Assembly: GCF_000426465.1 (NCBI RefSeq)
Contig: NZ_AUFK01000009.1
Location: forward strand, 186,001 to 250,000
Reading direction: 5' to 3'
Source: Epilithonimonas caeni DSM 17710
GTDB taxonomy: Bacteria > Bacteroidota > Bacteroidia > Flavobacteriales > Weeksellaceae
Length of the DNA stretch: 64,000 bases
Part shown: positions 38,208 through 48,211 of the stretch, piece by piece
How positions within the stretch are numbered: position 1 is the first letter of the stretch
How the letters are laid out: each line of letters begins with the position of its first letter
Translations under genes and position numbers: made by a program
The notes under the pieces: model-generated
Databases searched by the model: none
Seen by the model: only the letters and a program-made list of their open reading frames with translations
What the model was told of the DNA's origin: nothing

Positions 38208-40418
38208 TTACAAAATTAATATAATTCCATTTTCTTTTAACTGCTGGATAGGTTTTGAAAACCAAAACAATTCGAAATCCTCGAAGCTTTCTTCAAATTG
38301 ATTTTTAAGTTGTTGCAGACTTAGTTTCTTAGAACTTTCTATAGAATTCTCTTTTAGGATTTTGATCAGCCAATGTGCTTTTTCTTTATTTAATTCGATT
38401 TTCAGAATATTGGTCTTCAAATGGAAAATAAGGCGTGTCAACTCCCATGAAGTTCCTTTAGTCTTAATGAGATCTTCTGTAATTACATTCTTTTCTAAAA
38501 AGATAACTTTGGAATTCGGTTTGAAAACAAAATTTTCATCTTCCAGAAGACAGTCGTGAATATAATCCGGATGAATCGTAGTTCTTGGAATCTTAAAATC
38601 AAACCAGCTTTGCAAAGGCATTTCAAAATTGATTCCGTGCATATAATTGAATAATGATTTCTTTAACCCAAAGCTGAATTTAGAATGATCAATTCCTGTT
38701 TTATCAGTAAAATCAATATCATTATTAGCAAATAAAATCTCTTGTTTCACAGGGATCACACCATATTCTTCAGGATTGATTCCGACAGGTGAGTGCGCTG
38801 TCATCGCAAACTGATGCCAAAAACCACTTTGCAGAATTCCCATTTCGAACAATTGTCGGACCATTTCCAAAGAGTCAATAGTTTCCTGGACCGTTTGCGT
38901 GGGGTAGCCATACATAAGATAGGCATGGACCATGATTCCTGCTTCTGTGAAATTTCTCGTTACTCGTGCAACCTGATCAACAGAAACGCCTTTATCAATC
39001 AATTTTAAAAGGCGGTCACTTGCGACCTCCAACCCACCGGAAACAGCTACACAACCGGAAATTTTCAATAAAAAGCAAAGGTCACGGGTAAAGCTTTTTT
39101 CAAACCTGATGTTGGTCCACCAAGTGACAACAAGGTTTCTTCGCAGGATTTCCAAGGCAACTTCACGCATCAAAGCTGGAGGAGCGGCCTCATCCACAAA
39201 ATGAAATCCGGTTTCACCAGTTTTTGCAATAAGCTCTTCCATTCTATCGACAAGGATCTTAGCAGAAACAGGTTCGTAAATCCTAATATAATCTAGAGAA
39301 ATATCACAAAATGTACATTTTCCCCAGTAACATCCGTGCGCCATTGTTAGCTTATTCCATCTTCCGTCGCTCCATAAGCTGTGCATTGGGTTGGCTATTT
39401 CAATCACGGATATATATTTATCTAATTGCAGATCAGAATAATCTGGTGTTCCGACCTGTGCCTGTTTGTAATCGTGTTTTGTGGAATTATTTTTATAGGT
39501 AACTTCTTCGTTTTCAATTAGAAAAGTTCTTTTATAGCTGGCTTCGAGAGCCTCAGCCTGACAAATATCTTTCGAGTTTAATTTTTCATTATTAATTATT
39601 AACTCCAAAGGCAATTCGCCATCATCCAAAGTGATAAAATCAAAGAATTCAAAAACTCGTTTGTCTTTGATCTCTCTGAGTTCAGTATTAGGGAAACCGC
39701 CACCCATTGCCGTTTTGATGTCAGGATAATTTTCTTTGATGAATTTTGCACATCTGAAAGAAGAATACAGATTTCCTGGAAAAGGAACCGAAAAACAAAC
39801 CAGTTTTGGCTTGACAATATCTAGTTTTTCTTTTAGAACCTTTAAGGTGATATGATCGATGAAAGTTTCTTCAGAACTAATTTTAGAATACAGTTCATCG
39901 AAAGAATTGGCACTTTTTCCTAAACGTTCCGCATATCTGCTAAAACCAAAATCAGAATCGATATTTTCTACAATATAATCTGAAATATCTTCTAAATATA
40001 ACGTGGCCAAATGTTTAGCTTTATCCTGCAACCCCATGTTCCCGAAAGCAAATTCCATATCATCAAGCTGATTGAAACGGGAAGCTTCCGGAAGAAAATT
40101 CATAGAACATATCTGCCTCGCCAGAGTTGGATTTTGGTTCTGTAAAAACAAGATAACCTGGTCGATAGTCTTCACATATTCATCTCGCAGAGAGAAAATA
40201 CGCTGGGAGTTTTCGGAAAGGGTGTTAATATCGGTATCTTCTGCGAAAATCTTACGAATCCCGTCTTTCGAAAATAATTCCAAAATCACCTCTATGCCCA
40301 GATCTATCTGATAACTTGATATATTTCTGGTATTCAGGAAACCCTTGATATAGGCCGTAGCAGGGTAAGGCGTATTCAATTGCGTGAAAGGAGGTGTGAT
40401 AAGAAGAAGGTCTTTCAA
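38208..40418 (-). CDS. B12-binding-type radical SAM protein
   Basis: 736 residues. The N-terminal half has the layout of B12-binding-like radical SAM proteins (LLITPPFTQLNTPYPATAYIKGF; VCFSVPFPGNLYSSF; MGGGFPNTE). The 4Fe-4S ligands are C363, C368 and C371 in GCYWGKCTFC, spaced CX4CX2C instead of CX3CX2C. The start is TTG, supported by a -7 element at 40433-40440 (minus). The adjoining DUF1826-like gene is its only operon partner; the product is unknown. Confidence 0.82.
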   Translation of the reverse strand: MKDLLLITPPFTQLNTPYPATAYIKGFLNTRNISSYQIDLGIEVILELFSKDGIRKIFAEDTDINTLSENSQRIFSLRDEYVKTIDQVILFLQNQNPTLARQICSMNFLPEASRFNQLDDMEFAFGNMGLQDKAKHLATLYLEDISDYIVENIDSDFGFSRYAERLGKSANSFDELYSKISSEETFIDHITLKVLKEKLDIVKPKLVCFSVPFPGNLYSSFRCAKFIKENYPDIKTAMGGGFPNTELREIKDKRVFEFFDFITLDDGELPLELIINNEKLNSKDICQAEALEASYKRTFLIENEEVTYKNNSTKHDYKQAQVGTPDYSDLQLDKYISVIEIANPMHSLWSDGRWNKLTMAHGCYWGKCTFCDISLDYIRIYEPVSAKILVDRMEELIAKTGETGFHFVDEAAPPALMREVALEILRRNLVVTWWTNIRFEKSFTRDLCFLLKISGCVAVSGGLEVASDRLLKLIDKGVSVDQVARVTRNFTEAGIMVHAYLMYGYPTQTVQETIDSLEMVRQLFEMGILQSGFWHQFAMTAHSPVGINPEEYGVIPVKQEILFANNDIDFTDKTGIDHSKFSFGLKKSLFNYMHGINFEMPLQSWFDFKIPRTTIHPDYIHDCLLEDENFVFKPNSKVIFLEKNVITEDLIKTKGTSWELTRLIFHLKTNILKIELNKEKAHWLIKILKENSIESSKKLSLQQLKNQFEESFEDFELFWFSKPIQQLKENGIILIL

Positions 40419-40432
40419 AAGATTATTTTCGT

Positions 40433-40440
40433 CAAAGTTA
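40433..40440 (-). promoter_or_regulatory. -7 promoter element of the radical SAM operon
   Basis: The minus strand reads TAACTTTG. The transcript would start near 40426, so the TTG start at 40418 would have a leader of only about 8 bases. Confidence 0.6.
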
Positions 40441-40543
40441 AGGTTTTAAAATTTTTGTAAAAAGCCCATTTTCACCATTTGCATATTGTCAATGATCAGT
40501 TTAAAAAATTTTATTCTCTGAAAAATAGTTTTAATTTTGTTGA

Positions 40544-41185
40544 ATGATGGAAAAAAAATTCCCTTTTCTAGACACTTTGTTTCTGCTTCGAAAGGAAGAA
40601 TGCATTACCATTTTCACGGATATCCAGAAGATCTCAAAAAAGGAAGAGCAAGATGCTATAAATTACCTTGAATCCGAATTTGAAAGGGAAAGATTGGATT
40701 TTTTATCTGATCAGATTCGTTATGACCAGGAAGGAGCAATTTGGGCGGCCAAAGTTCTTTATTACAGTGCCCAACTGTTTTTGGTACGGAAAGGCACTTC
40801 AAAAGACCTGGAAAAACTGATTCCAAAATTTACTGGAAAAAGAAATGTTTCCTCAATTCTTTCATCAGACCTGTCATTAAGATTTTTACCCCAGATCATC
40901 GATGCATTGCAAAATGCAGATCCGGAAGATCCATTGATCAAAATATTGGGGAACATATTATTGCAATTCCATTATTCAGCTATTGGATTTGATCTGGATT
41001 TGGACAAGGTCAATTGGAAAGAGGAATTGAAAGATGAAACCTATCGAAAATTATATTTGGAAAGAATTGTGGAAAAGAAAGCATATAAATTGGCAGAGAT
41101 TCCATACATCAATCAATTACTTATTGCAGAATTCGGGATGTATAAGGACGTTTTTTGGAGGGAATTAAACATAACAAATGATTAA
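40544..41185 (+). CDS. First gene of the MoxR-vWA-beta-propeller operon (bpX0-like)
   Basis: 213 residues, soluble, mainly helical. No catalytic motif. Assigned by position as the small protein that starts MoxR/vWA/beta-propeller ('bpX') operons in Bacteroidota. It is 24 bases before the MoxR gene. Two adjacent ATGs (40544 and 40547) follow a TAATTTTG sequence very closely, so the message may be nearly leaderless. Confidence 0.6.
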   Translation: MMEKKFPFLDTLFLLRKEECITIFTDIQKISKKEEQDAINYLESEFERERLDFLSDQIRYDQEGAIWAAKVLYYSAQLFLVRKGTSKDLEKLIPKFTGKRNVSSILSSDLSLRFLPQIIDALQNADPEDPLIKILGNILLQFHYSAIGFDLDLDKVNWKEELKDETYRKLYLERIVEKKAYKLAEIPYINQLLIAEFGMYKDVFWRELNITND

Positions 41186-41209
41186 GATAAAGTACAAACT
41201 AATAAATAA

Positions 41210-42343
41210 ATGACTCAAAATATTGAAAAATTAAACTCGGTCCTCGGGTATGTTAAAGACACATTTGTTGGGAAAAATGATGTGGTAGATCTACTGGGAA
41301 TCTGTCTGTTGGCAAGAGAAAATGCTTTTTTATACGGCCCTCCCGGAACAGCGAAATCTGCAATCGTAAGGACATTGGCGAAAACCGTAAAAGATGGAAA
41401 AAATTTCGAATATCTTCTGACAAGATTTACTGAGCCGAACGAAATTTTTGGCCCTTTCGACATTAGAAAATTGAAAGAAGGCGAATTATTGACCAATACT
41501 GAGGGGATGATGCCGGAAGCATCAATGGTTTTCCTGGATGAGATCTTCAATGCGAATTCTGCAATCCTGAACTCACTTTTGATGGCATTGAATGAAAAGA
41601 TCTTCAAGAGAGGGAAAGAGACGAAGCATCTTCCCGCTTTGATGTTCGTGGGTGCAAGTAATGTCCTTCCCGAAGACGAAGCTTTGAATGCTTTGTTCGA
41701 CCGTTTTCTAATCAGGATCAATGTGGGTTATGTTAATCCTGATCTGCTTCAACAAGTGCTTTTAGCAGGAAGAAAATTAGAAAATAATACTGAGACAGAA
41801 ATTCCTGAAATTCTTTCGCACGAGATTAAAGAACTTCAGAACCTTTGTAAGACCATTGATTTGAAACCAATTTACGAAGTCTATCTGAATACGATCATCA
41901 ATCTTAGAAATACAGGAATTGCGATCTCTGATCGTAGAGCTGTAAAGCTTCAAAACCTTATTGCGGCAAGTGCTTTGATCTGTGGCAGAAATGAAGCGAT
42001 TCTATCCGATCTATGGGTATTGAAGCACATTTGGGATACCGAAGAACAGATTGAGATTCTTGAAGGAATCATCAATAGGACCATCGAAAAAGATGATGAT
42101 CCAAACTCTCATCCTCAAGCTCTTCAAAACAAAACTCCGAATCCGGAAGAAGTCATGAAAGATGTAAAGATCTTGGTTGATAAATGGAATATTGGGAATC
42201 TGAGTTTTGAAGAACAAAATGTGATAAAAGACAAACTGAGATATCTGCAAACCCGTTGCGACTGGATCAGAAACCCGGAACAAAAACAATATATACAACA
42301 AGAAATCGAAAGTCTATGGCAAAAGATCCTTCAAACGGTTTAA
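41210..42343 (+). CDS. MoxR-family AAA+ ATPase
   Basis: 377 residues. Walker A GPPGTAKS (43-50), Walker B MVFLDE (106-111), a sensor/arginine-finger region (ALFDRFLIRI) and the MoxR lid domain are present. MoxR ATPases act with vWA proteins as chaperone-like complex maturation systems; the vWA partner here is encoded two genes downstream. The stop overlaps the next gene by 28 bases. Confidence 0.93.
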   Translation: MTQNIEKLNSVLGYVKDTFVGKNDVVDLLGICLLARENAFLYGPPGTAKSAIVRTLAKTVKDGKNFEYLLTRFTEPNEIFGPFDIRKLKEGELLTNTEGMMPEASMVFLDEIFNANSAILNSLLMALNEKIFKRGKETKHLPALMFVGASNVLPEDEALNALFDRFLIRINVGYVNPDLLQQVLLAGRKLENNTETEIPEILSHEIKELQNLCKTIDLKPIYEVYLNTIINLRNTGIAISDRRAVKLQNLIAASALICGRNEAILSDLWVLKHIWDTEEQIEILEGIINRTIEKDDDPNSHPQALQNKTPNPEEVMKDVKILVDKWNIGNLSFEEQNVIKDKLRYLQTRCDWIRNPEQKQYIQQEIESLWQKILQTV

Positions 42344-43059
42344 AAGACTATTGGGCGGAAATTCCTCGTTCCGATGAAGATTTTTTGGGTTCTATCCGTG
42401 ATTGGAACAATGTTCAGATCGCATTGGAAGAAGAGGTGATCTGGTTAAAGGGCTTTACTGATGAACAAGCAGTTTCGTCAGAAGTTCAGCAATTGCCAAA
42501 CTTTTTATTGTATGAATCAAGAGAAGGTCTTCTGTTCCGGAAAGATGCCTTGGTTCCCAGTAAGAAAGTGAGAACAGCTTTGCTTTGGACGCCAATCAAT
42601 AAAGCTTTGAAGCTGACCTTTCCAATTTCAAATAATAATTTTTTCGGGATTGAGGAAAAAGTTGAGGTCAAATTAAAAACAAGTGAAGAAGAACGACCGG
42701 CAGTTGCAATACTATGCCCGATAGTTGAAATTAAAGAAATCATCATTACCTTACCAAAATTCAAATTGGAAAAATTGGCTTGGATTGTCATTAATGATAA
42801 GGCATTGTTTATTGGAACCCCTTTGTTAAGTTTTCCCGGAAAAACATATTGGACGAAGGACGGACATCTTTTGCCAACAGGTTTTGATTTTGAATTTAAG
42901 AATCTGAGTTCATTATTACAGAAAAAATATAATGCAGATCAGGATCAATGGCTTTTATGGAACGAAGATGGAAGTTACTTGAACATCATCAGAAGTGACC
43001 TTCGAAAATTGTCCGTAAGCTCATTCCGTCTCACTGAAAAAGCGCAAGAATGGATCTAG
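42316..43059 (+). CDS. bpX1-like protein of the MoxR-vWA operon
   Basis: 247 residues from the ATG inside the end of the MoxR gene. A start 60 bases earlier in the same frame lies deep in MoxR and is rejected. The product has no membrane segment or catalytic motif; repeated beta-strand segments suggest a beta-rich fold. It overlaps the vWA gene by 10 bases. Family assignment comes from operon order. Confidence 0.6.
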   Translation: MAKDPSNGLKDYWAEIPRSDEDFLGSIRDWNNVQIALEEEVIWLKGFTDEQAVSSEVQQLPNFLLYESREGLLFRKDALVPSKKVRTALLWTPINKALKLTFPISNNNFFGIEEKVEVKLKTSEEERPAVAILCPIVEIKEIIITLPKFKLEKLAWIVINDKALFIGTPLLSFPGKTYWTKDGHLLPTGFDFEFKNLSSLLQKKYNADQDQWLLWNEDGSYLNIIRSDLRKLSVSSFRLTEKAQEWI

Positions 43060-45452
43060 TATCATATTTTCAGTCTTATGAAGATTATTTCTGGGAATGG
43101 GGAACAGATGAGGATATCCGTGATAGCACGGGCTATTCTGAGAATAATCTGATCTATATTCCCAATATAGGGACCATTGCGTACAGAGCTTATCTGATCG
43201 AGATATTGAAGGAATTAACAGATCAGGGTTTTCCGCCCTTTGGTTCTTTATTATTGGTTTTACATGCTGTTCAGGAGAATTATCTTAGCCTTGATGAAAT
43301 TTTTCTTCAGATCAATAAGCCGGAAAATAAACTTCCGAAAAGAATCACTGATGATATAATTAGCACTGCTAAGTTTTTAGGCCATTTAAATGACTTAAAG
43401 CCTTCTCTTAAAAAAGGAGAGAACAAAATCATTCTTTTTAAAACTATTTTCAAAAACTGCCATCATCAGCTTTCAGAAGGTAATTCAAAATTGATCATAA
43501 AAATTTTTGAAAGAAATCCATGGAAATTGTCCGAGGCGGCACAACATATCCAACTCAATTTATCTGTCATTGACAGAGATATCAAAACTTTGGCATTGCT
43601 GCATGATAGATTTCCTACGACGGAATCCATCATCAATGCTATGAAAAACATAATTGATATTGATGATTTGCAAGACGAAGTTGTTGAAGAAGAAACAACA
43701 GTTGAAACGGATAAAGATTTTATTCAGGAATTGGTAGAAGACCCGAAGACTTTCCAGGTCGGAAGTCTCATTAAAAGAATCTGGAGCGGTCTGAAAATTC
43801 CGATGCGACATCTTTCGCCGGGCGAGCAACCGATTGGAGGTGTTTCCGATATGACGAACAAAGGTGATCTCAGCAGGATGCTCTTGTCTGAATTTGCCAA
43901 TGAAGATGAGGTTTTTATGAATCGCGTGGCGAATAACGAAGCGCTGTATATCCAGCGGGAAATTCCGCCTGAGGAAAATATTTTCGAAAGGATTATTCTG
44001 ATCGATACGTCGTTGCGGAATTGGGGAACTCCGAAGGTTTTGGCATTTGCATCGGCAATTGCTGTGGTCAAGCATCCGAAAGCTAATTCTGAATGTAAGG
44101 TTTTCGTGCTGGGACAAAACACGATTCCAATTTCTCTGGACAAAGTGGAGCAAGTTGTTGATCATCTCAATCAGGTAAGCCCTGTTTTGGATGCTTCAGA
44201 TGCACTTCAGAAGTTTCTTGAGGAAGAGCGTACGGAAAAAGATCTGGAAGTATTCCTGATCACGAATCAGGACAATCTCTCAAATCCAAATCTTCAGAAA
44301 GTAATTCATGAAAATAGAGACCGACTGAAGTTTCTGGTAACGACTTCCGCAAATGGAGAACTTGATTTTTACAAACACCACAAAGGAGCGAGGAAACATA
44401 TACAGAAAATTGTCCTTCCGCTTAAGGAATTGTGGGCAAATCCACCTCAAATAAAATCTAAAGGACAAAATAATAATAATTCCAAGAACAGCAAGAGAAT
44501 CGATGTTCCCAAGAATTATCCGTTACTGTTCCCAACACCGAAAAACAAGATCACCACGTTTTTGTACGAAGGCGAATTCTATATTTTAAGCTCCAAAAAA
44601 CAGCTGCTTAGGACTTATGTGTCCAGTAATTATTATAATAGAAATTATTACGAGCAATATAAGATCCACAGAGGCTGTGAAGTTTTGATGGAAAATATAT
44701 CCGTAAAGCCAAAAGGAAAGTTTGCATTGGCAAGAAACAGACAACAGCAATTTATTCTTTGTCAATATCAGCCGGATAAGAAATTGGTCTCCAAACTCAA
44801 TCTTAATACGAAAGAATATTCTGAGCTTAATGTCACCGGGCATCATATCCCGCTGAACTTCGAACCGATCTACTTCAACAGGGCTTTCTATCTTTATCAG
44901 GAAGATTTTCCTTCCGTTTTCAAATTAAATATAGATGGTGACCTTTCCATCGAAATGGTTAAAAATAATGATGATATTGCTAAAAATTTCAGGAAAGTTG
45001 AAGTAGAGATTAGCAAACAAATCCATAATGAGACCAAGATATTAAGTAGTTTTAATAATATCGGGATCAATATGGAAAACAACCTTGTCATTTCAAACTA
45101 CGAACTGGCTGTGATGAATGATAATTCGTTGAAATTATTTAGAAATAGATTTCAAATCAAAATATCAGCTCAACAGAATAAAAACAAATTCGTATTTTCA
45201 GATGGTAGCGAGATCATAACAGACTCCCGAGGAATGTTGACTTTTACGAGTAGTAATAAAAATATTCCGGTCTTCTATATTCCGTCTTCGGAAGATGGTT
45301 TTTTGGCTCTGGCAACAGCCTATGAATTTGGTGGTTCAGAATATTACCTGCCAGAGTCCACAAAATTGAAAATAAGGGAAAGGGAAGAAATGTATTCAGA
45401 ATATCTGGATGCTTATATAGATCAAATATTGGCTTATGGAACTGATCATTAA
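43050..45452 (+). CDS. vWA/beta-propeller protein of the MoxR ternary system
   Basis: 800 residues. An N-terminal helical region (1-220) is followed by a vWA-like domain (about 310-440) whose MIDAS position reads DTSLR (319-323): the last Ser of DxSxS is Arg, so metal binding may be lost or altered. The C-terminal ~330 residues are repeated beta-strand blocks consistent with a beta-propeller. No signal peptide, so the complex is likely cytoplasmic or membrane-associated through the next two proteins. Confidence 0.75.
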   Translation: MDLVSYFQSYEDYFWEWGTDEDIRDSTGYSENNLIYIPNIGTIAYRAYLIEILKELTDQGFPPFGSLLLVLHAVQENYLSLDEIFLQINKPENKLPKRITDDIISTAKFLGHLNDLKPSLKKGENKIILFKTIFKNCHHQLSEGNSKLIIKIFERNPWKLSEAAQHIQLNLSVIDRDIKTLALLHDRFPTTESIINAMKNIIDIDDLQDEVVEEETTVETDKDFIQELVEDPKTFQVGSLIKRIWSGLKIPMRHLSPGEQPIGGVSDMTNKGDLSRMLLSEFANEDEVFMNRVANNEALYIQREIPPEENIFERIILIDTSLRNWGTPKVLAFASAIAVVKHPKANSECKVFVLGQNTIPISLDKVEQVVDHLNQVSPVLDASDALQKFLEEERTEKDLEVFLITNQDNLSNPNLQKVIHENRDRLKFLVTTSANGELDFYKHHKGARKHIQKIVLPLKELWANPPQIKSKGQNNNNSKNSKRIDVPKNYPLLFPTPKNKITTFLYEGEFYILSSKKQLLRTYVSSNYYNRNYYEQYKIHRGCEVLMENISVKPKGKFALARNRQQQFILCQYQPDKKLVSKLNLNTKEYSELNVTGHHIPLNFEPIYFNRAFYLYQEDFPSVFKLNIDGDLSIEMVKNNDDIAKNFRKVEVEISKQIHNETKILSSFNNIGINMENNLVISNYELAVMNDNSLKLFRNRFQIKISAQQNKNKFVFSDGSEIITDSRGMLTFTSSNKNIPVFYIPSSEDGFLALATAYEFGGSEYYLPESTKLKIREREEMYSEYLDAYIDQILAYGTDH

Positions 45453-47151
45453 ACCTTTTCCTGAAAACACCTATCCTAAAAGAGGAATTCTTATCAAGAG
45501 TCCTTCGCCCTTGGTATGGCTTTCTGAAATGGAGTTTTTAGGGATTGATATTGATCAGATAAAATCCTATGCAATTCCTTCAAATGAACCGAATATTTTA
45601 TACGGCTGTCTTCTGGTCTTTGACAATTTGGCTCCAACAGAGATAGGTAAAAACTCTTATTTTCAATGTGTTAATAATAAATTGTTTATTCCGGAGAATA
45701 CGATTTTTTACCCAAAAATAACTCAGGAAGACTGGCAAAATATCTACCACGACTTTATGGTCATGCACCCTGATTTTGGTTTGGTAAAATTGGCACAGCA
45801 GATAGATTGGGTTTCATTACTTCAGGATTCGCAAAAAAGTAATGATATTATAATAAAAGCTTCAAAAGGTGTTAAGGTTACTCAAAAAATAGAAAGCTTC
45901 ACTGTCGAAATGAATGACGAGAAAATTCTCGAAGCACTTCAGAAACCACAGACCGAAGAAGAATGGATGAAGGATTTGCCTTTCGATCTGAAAAAGGTAA
46001 TGGCAGGTAATAAAAAAGAAGTGGAAAAGTATCTGCAGTATTTAGAAAAATATCCGGACAGAGTTGCAGATCTTGGTGTTCCTCTTGATGTTGCCGGAAC
46101 TTCACGAGGAGATGGCTGGTCAGATTTCAAATTTGGAAATAATTGGTTTAGCGGTATTTTGGGAAACAATAGAGACTCATCCGGCAAGGGTACCTTTGGT
46201 CCTGGATGGATAATCTTTGGCGTACTGATCATCTTGTCAATTATAAGGGCCAGCTTTAATTCGAATAAATTTGAAGCACCCGGACAATCTGCTGGTTCTT
46301 TACAGAATACTTCTGAAACCTATGGCGAACCACCACCACCGCCTCCTCCTGCTGTTACTATGGCATATAGATCTGGCGTTACAGATATCGATATGAAAAT
46401 TGACTCGATGTATGGTGATAAAAGGCTAAAGCTAAATGCCGAACTTATGAAAGCATCGCTAAGCTTTAGTAATATCAATGAGAAAAGTTATAAGGATTAT
46501 TTGAAGGAAGGTGGAAGGCCGATCAACGAAATTCAGTCTGATGTTTTTTCGCTTAATGAAAAAACAGATCTTGCCACAGATTCCTTAAAATTGGTTTACA
46601 GGAAGAAGATCATGAAATTTCTGGCTAAAAATGAAACGAAATATAAAAAGAAGATCAAAGATTCTCTAAATAAAACAGGCTCAGGAATACCTGCTGATCA
46701 TGGCGTTATTTCAACGATATTAAAGAAAAAACAGCTTTTGGTTGAGGATTCTTTAGGACGACTTTATGGAACAAAAGAATATCAGGAACCTCAGATGTAT
46801 TCTAAGAAAAATACAAAAATCCAAACATTGGACAGGGATGCAACTTCGGAAAAAGATATTTCATTTCTTGAGATCATCTATTTGATATTGGGTATCGTTG
46901 GGGCTGTAAGCGCATATTCTTATTTTTTCAGAAAGAAAACATTAAATATGGGTGGCGACAATATTCCTGTTGTGGTTAAGATTTTTTTGATGGTAATTCT
47001 TGTCGGGATGTTGGTCTATCTTTTTTATCCGGTCATCAAAATGTATGGCTATAATTTCTTCACATGGATCTTGATCATCTGTGTTGTGTTTTTATTATAC
47101 TATCTTTTCAGTGAGGATAAAACCATTTTAAAATCCGATAAAGATGAATAA
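45436..47151 (+). CDS. Multi-pass membrane protein of the MoxR-vWA operon (bpX-type)
   Basis: 571 residues. The cytoplasmic N-terminal domain (1-250) is followed by a membrane span (about 255-272), a proline tract (PPPPPPP, about 298-304), a coiled-coil/charged region and three further membrane segments near the C terminus. It starts 17 bases inside the vWA gene. It probably anchors the complex to the inner membrane. Function inferred from context only. Confidence 0.6.
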   Translation: MELIIKPFPENTYPKRGILIKSPSPLVWLSEMEFLGIDIDQIKSYAIPSNEPNILYGCLLVFDNLAPTEIGKNSYFQCVNNKLFIPENTIFYPKITQEDWQNIYHDFMVMHPDFGLVKLAQQIDWVSLLQDSQKSNDIIIKASKGVKVTQKIESFTVEMNDEKILEALQKPQTEEEWMKDLPFDLKKVMAGNKKEVEKYLQYLEKYPDRVADLGVPLDVAGTSRGDGWSDFKFGNNWFSGILGNNRDSSGKGTFGPGWIIFGVLIILSIIRASFNSNKFEAPGQSAGSLQNTSETYGEPPPPPPPAVTMAYRSGVTDIDMKIDSMYGDKRLKLNAELMKASLSFSNINEKSYKDYLKEGGRPINEIQSDVFSLNEKTDLATDSLKLVYRKKIMKFLAKNETKYKKKIKDSLNKTGSGIPADHGVISTILKKKQLLVEDSLGRLYGTKEYQEPQMYSKKNTKIQTLDRDATSEKDISFLEIIYLILGIVGAVSAYSYFFRKKTLNMGGDNIPVVVKIFLMVILVGMLVYLFYPVIKMYGYNFFTWILIICVVFLLYYLFSEDKTILKSDKDE

Positions 47152-48163
47152 GCAGAAGTTTATAGATAAGTTTTTGGCTGCTTTTCTCATTTTGGCGGTT
47201 ATAAAGATCATCAGTGTCTTGGCTCAGGTTCTCCAGGAAAGTTTTTGGGTGGCTATGGGAAGTTTATTTCTTGTGATTGTCGTTGTCATTATTTTATCTT
47301 TGGTAGTAGCGGCTTTAAAAAGTAAAGAAAATAGTTGGGGAAATTCTGGAGGTCGAAATTCACGCGGTGGCAGTGCGTATGTAGAGGGATCACTTTTTAA
47401 CAGATTGCTCAGTAAGTATGAGGAACTTGCGCAAAGATATATTGATGAGAAGAATCATATCAAGGCAGCAAAGGTTTACATGAATTTGTTAAAAGATAAT
47501 TATCGAGGTGCCAAAACCTTGGAAAATGGCGCACTATATAATGAAGCTGCCGTTATCTATCTTAAGAAATTGAACAATAGATCAGATGCCGCAAATTGTT
47601 ACGAGAAAGCAAAACAATACAGGAAGGCAATAGATTTGCATAAAGAACTTGGAAACAAGGAAAAGGTAGGTGATCTTTATAAGGAGATCAATGATATTAA
47701 AAATTCAAATATCTATTATCAAATGGTTGTAGACGATTATGTAGACAACAATCAAATGGTAAAGGCTTCTCTGATCTATCGCAAAAAAATGGAAATGCCG
47801 GAAGAGGCACAGGCAATTTTGTTAAAAGGTTGGGAAGAAGACAAAGATGGATTTAATTGTCTTAATAATTATTTTGCCAATATCTTTGATGTTAAAATTT
47901 TGGATCGGAAGATCCAGGAATTATACCAGGATTTGGCTTCGGAGAAAAAGATGAATTATTTAAAAGCCATTAAAATTGAGTTTAATAAAGACCCGAAGCT
48001 CCAAGAAACAACAAGGAATATTGCATACGAAATAATTGCGGAAAAAGTGAATACCCACTCCGAAATCGTGAATGAATTAAAACATTTTAATCCTAATGAT
48101 GAGGTAATATTAAAGGATATTTCCAGGTATAAAACAGGGAGGAACAAAATGTTTAGAAACTGA
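47144..48163 (+). CDS. Membrane-anchored TPR/SNAP-like protein
   Basis: 339 residues. Two N-terminal membrane segments (about 10-28 and 34-58) and a Gly/Ser linker precede a helical repeat array with TPR-like units (YIDEKNHIKAAKVYMNLL, GALYNEAAVIYLKKL, DAANCYEKAKQYRKAI, EKVGDLYKEI). Such repeats bind peptides or partner proteins. It is the last gene of the six-gene operon, overlapping the previous gene by 8 bases. Confidence 0.7.
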   Translation: MNKQKFIDKFLAAFLILAVIKIISVLAQVLQESFWVAMGSLFLVIVVVIILSLVVAALKSKENSWGNSGGRNSRGGSAYVEGSLFNRLLSKYEELAQRYIDEKNHIKAAKVYMNLLKDNYRGAKTLENGALYNEAAVIYLKKLNNRSDAANCYEKAKQYRKAIDLHKELGNKEKVGDLYKEINDIKNSNIYYQMVVDDYVDNNQMVKASLIYRKKMEMPEEAQAILLKGWEEDKDGFNCLNNYFANIFDVKILDRKIQELYQDLASEKKMNYLKAIKIEFNKDPKLQETTRNIAYEIIAEKVNTHSEIVNELKHFNPNDEVILKDISRYKTGRNKMFRN

Positions 48164-48190
48164 TGTATTCAAAATTTAAAGAATAAAATT

Positions 48191-48198
48191 TATCTTTG
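48191..48198 (+). promoter_or_regulatory. -7 promoter element of a small transcript
   Basis: TATCTTTG, a full match, followed 13 bases later by the ATG of a 42-codon frame and at 48372 by a terminator. Confidence 0.6.
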
Positions 48199-48211
48199 CC
48201 TTAGAAAAATT

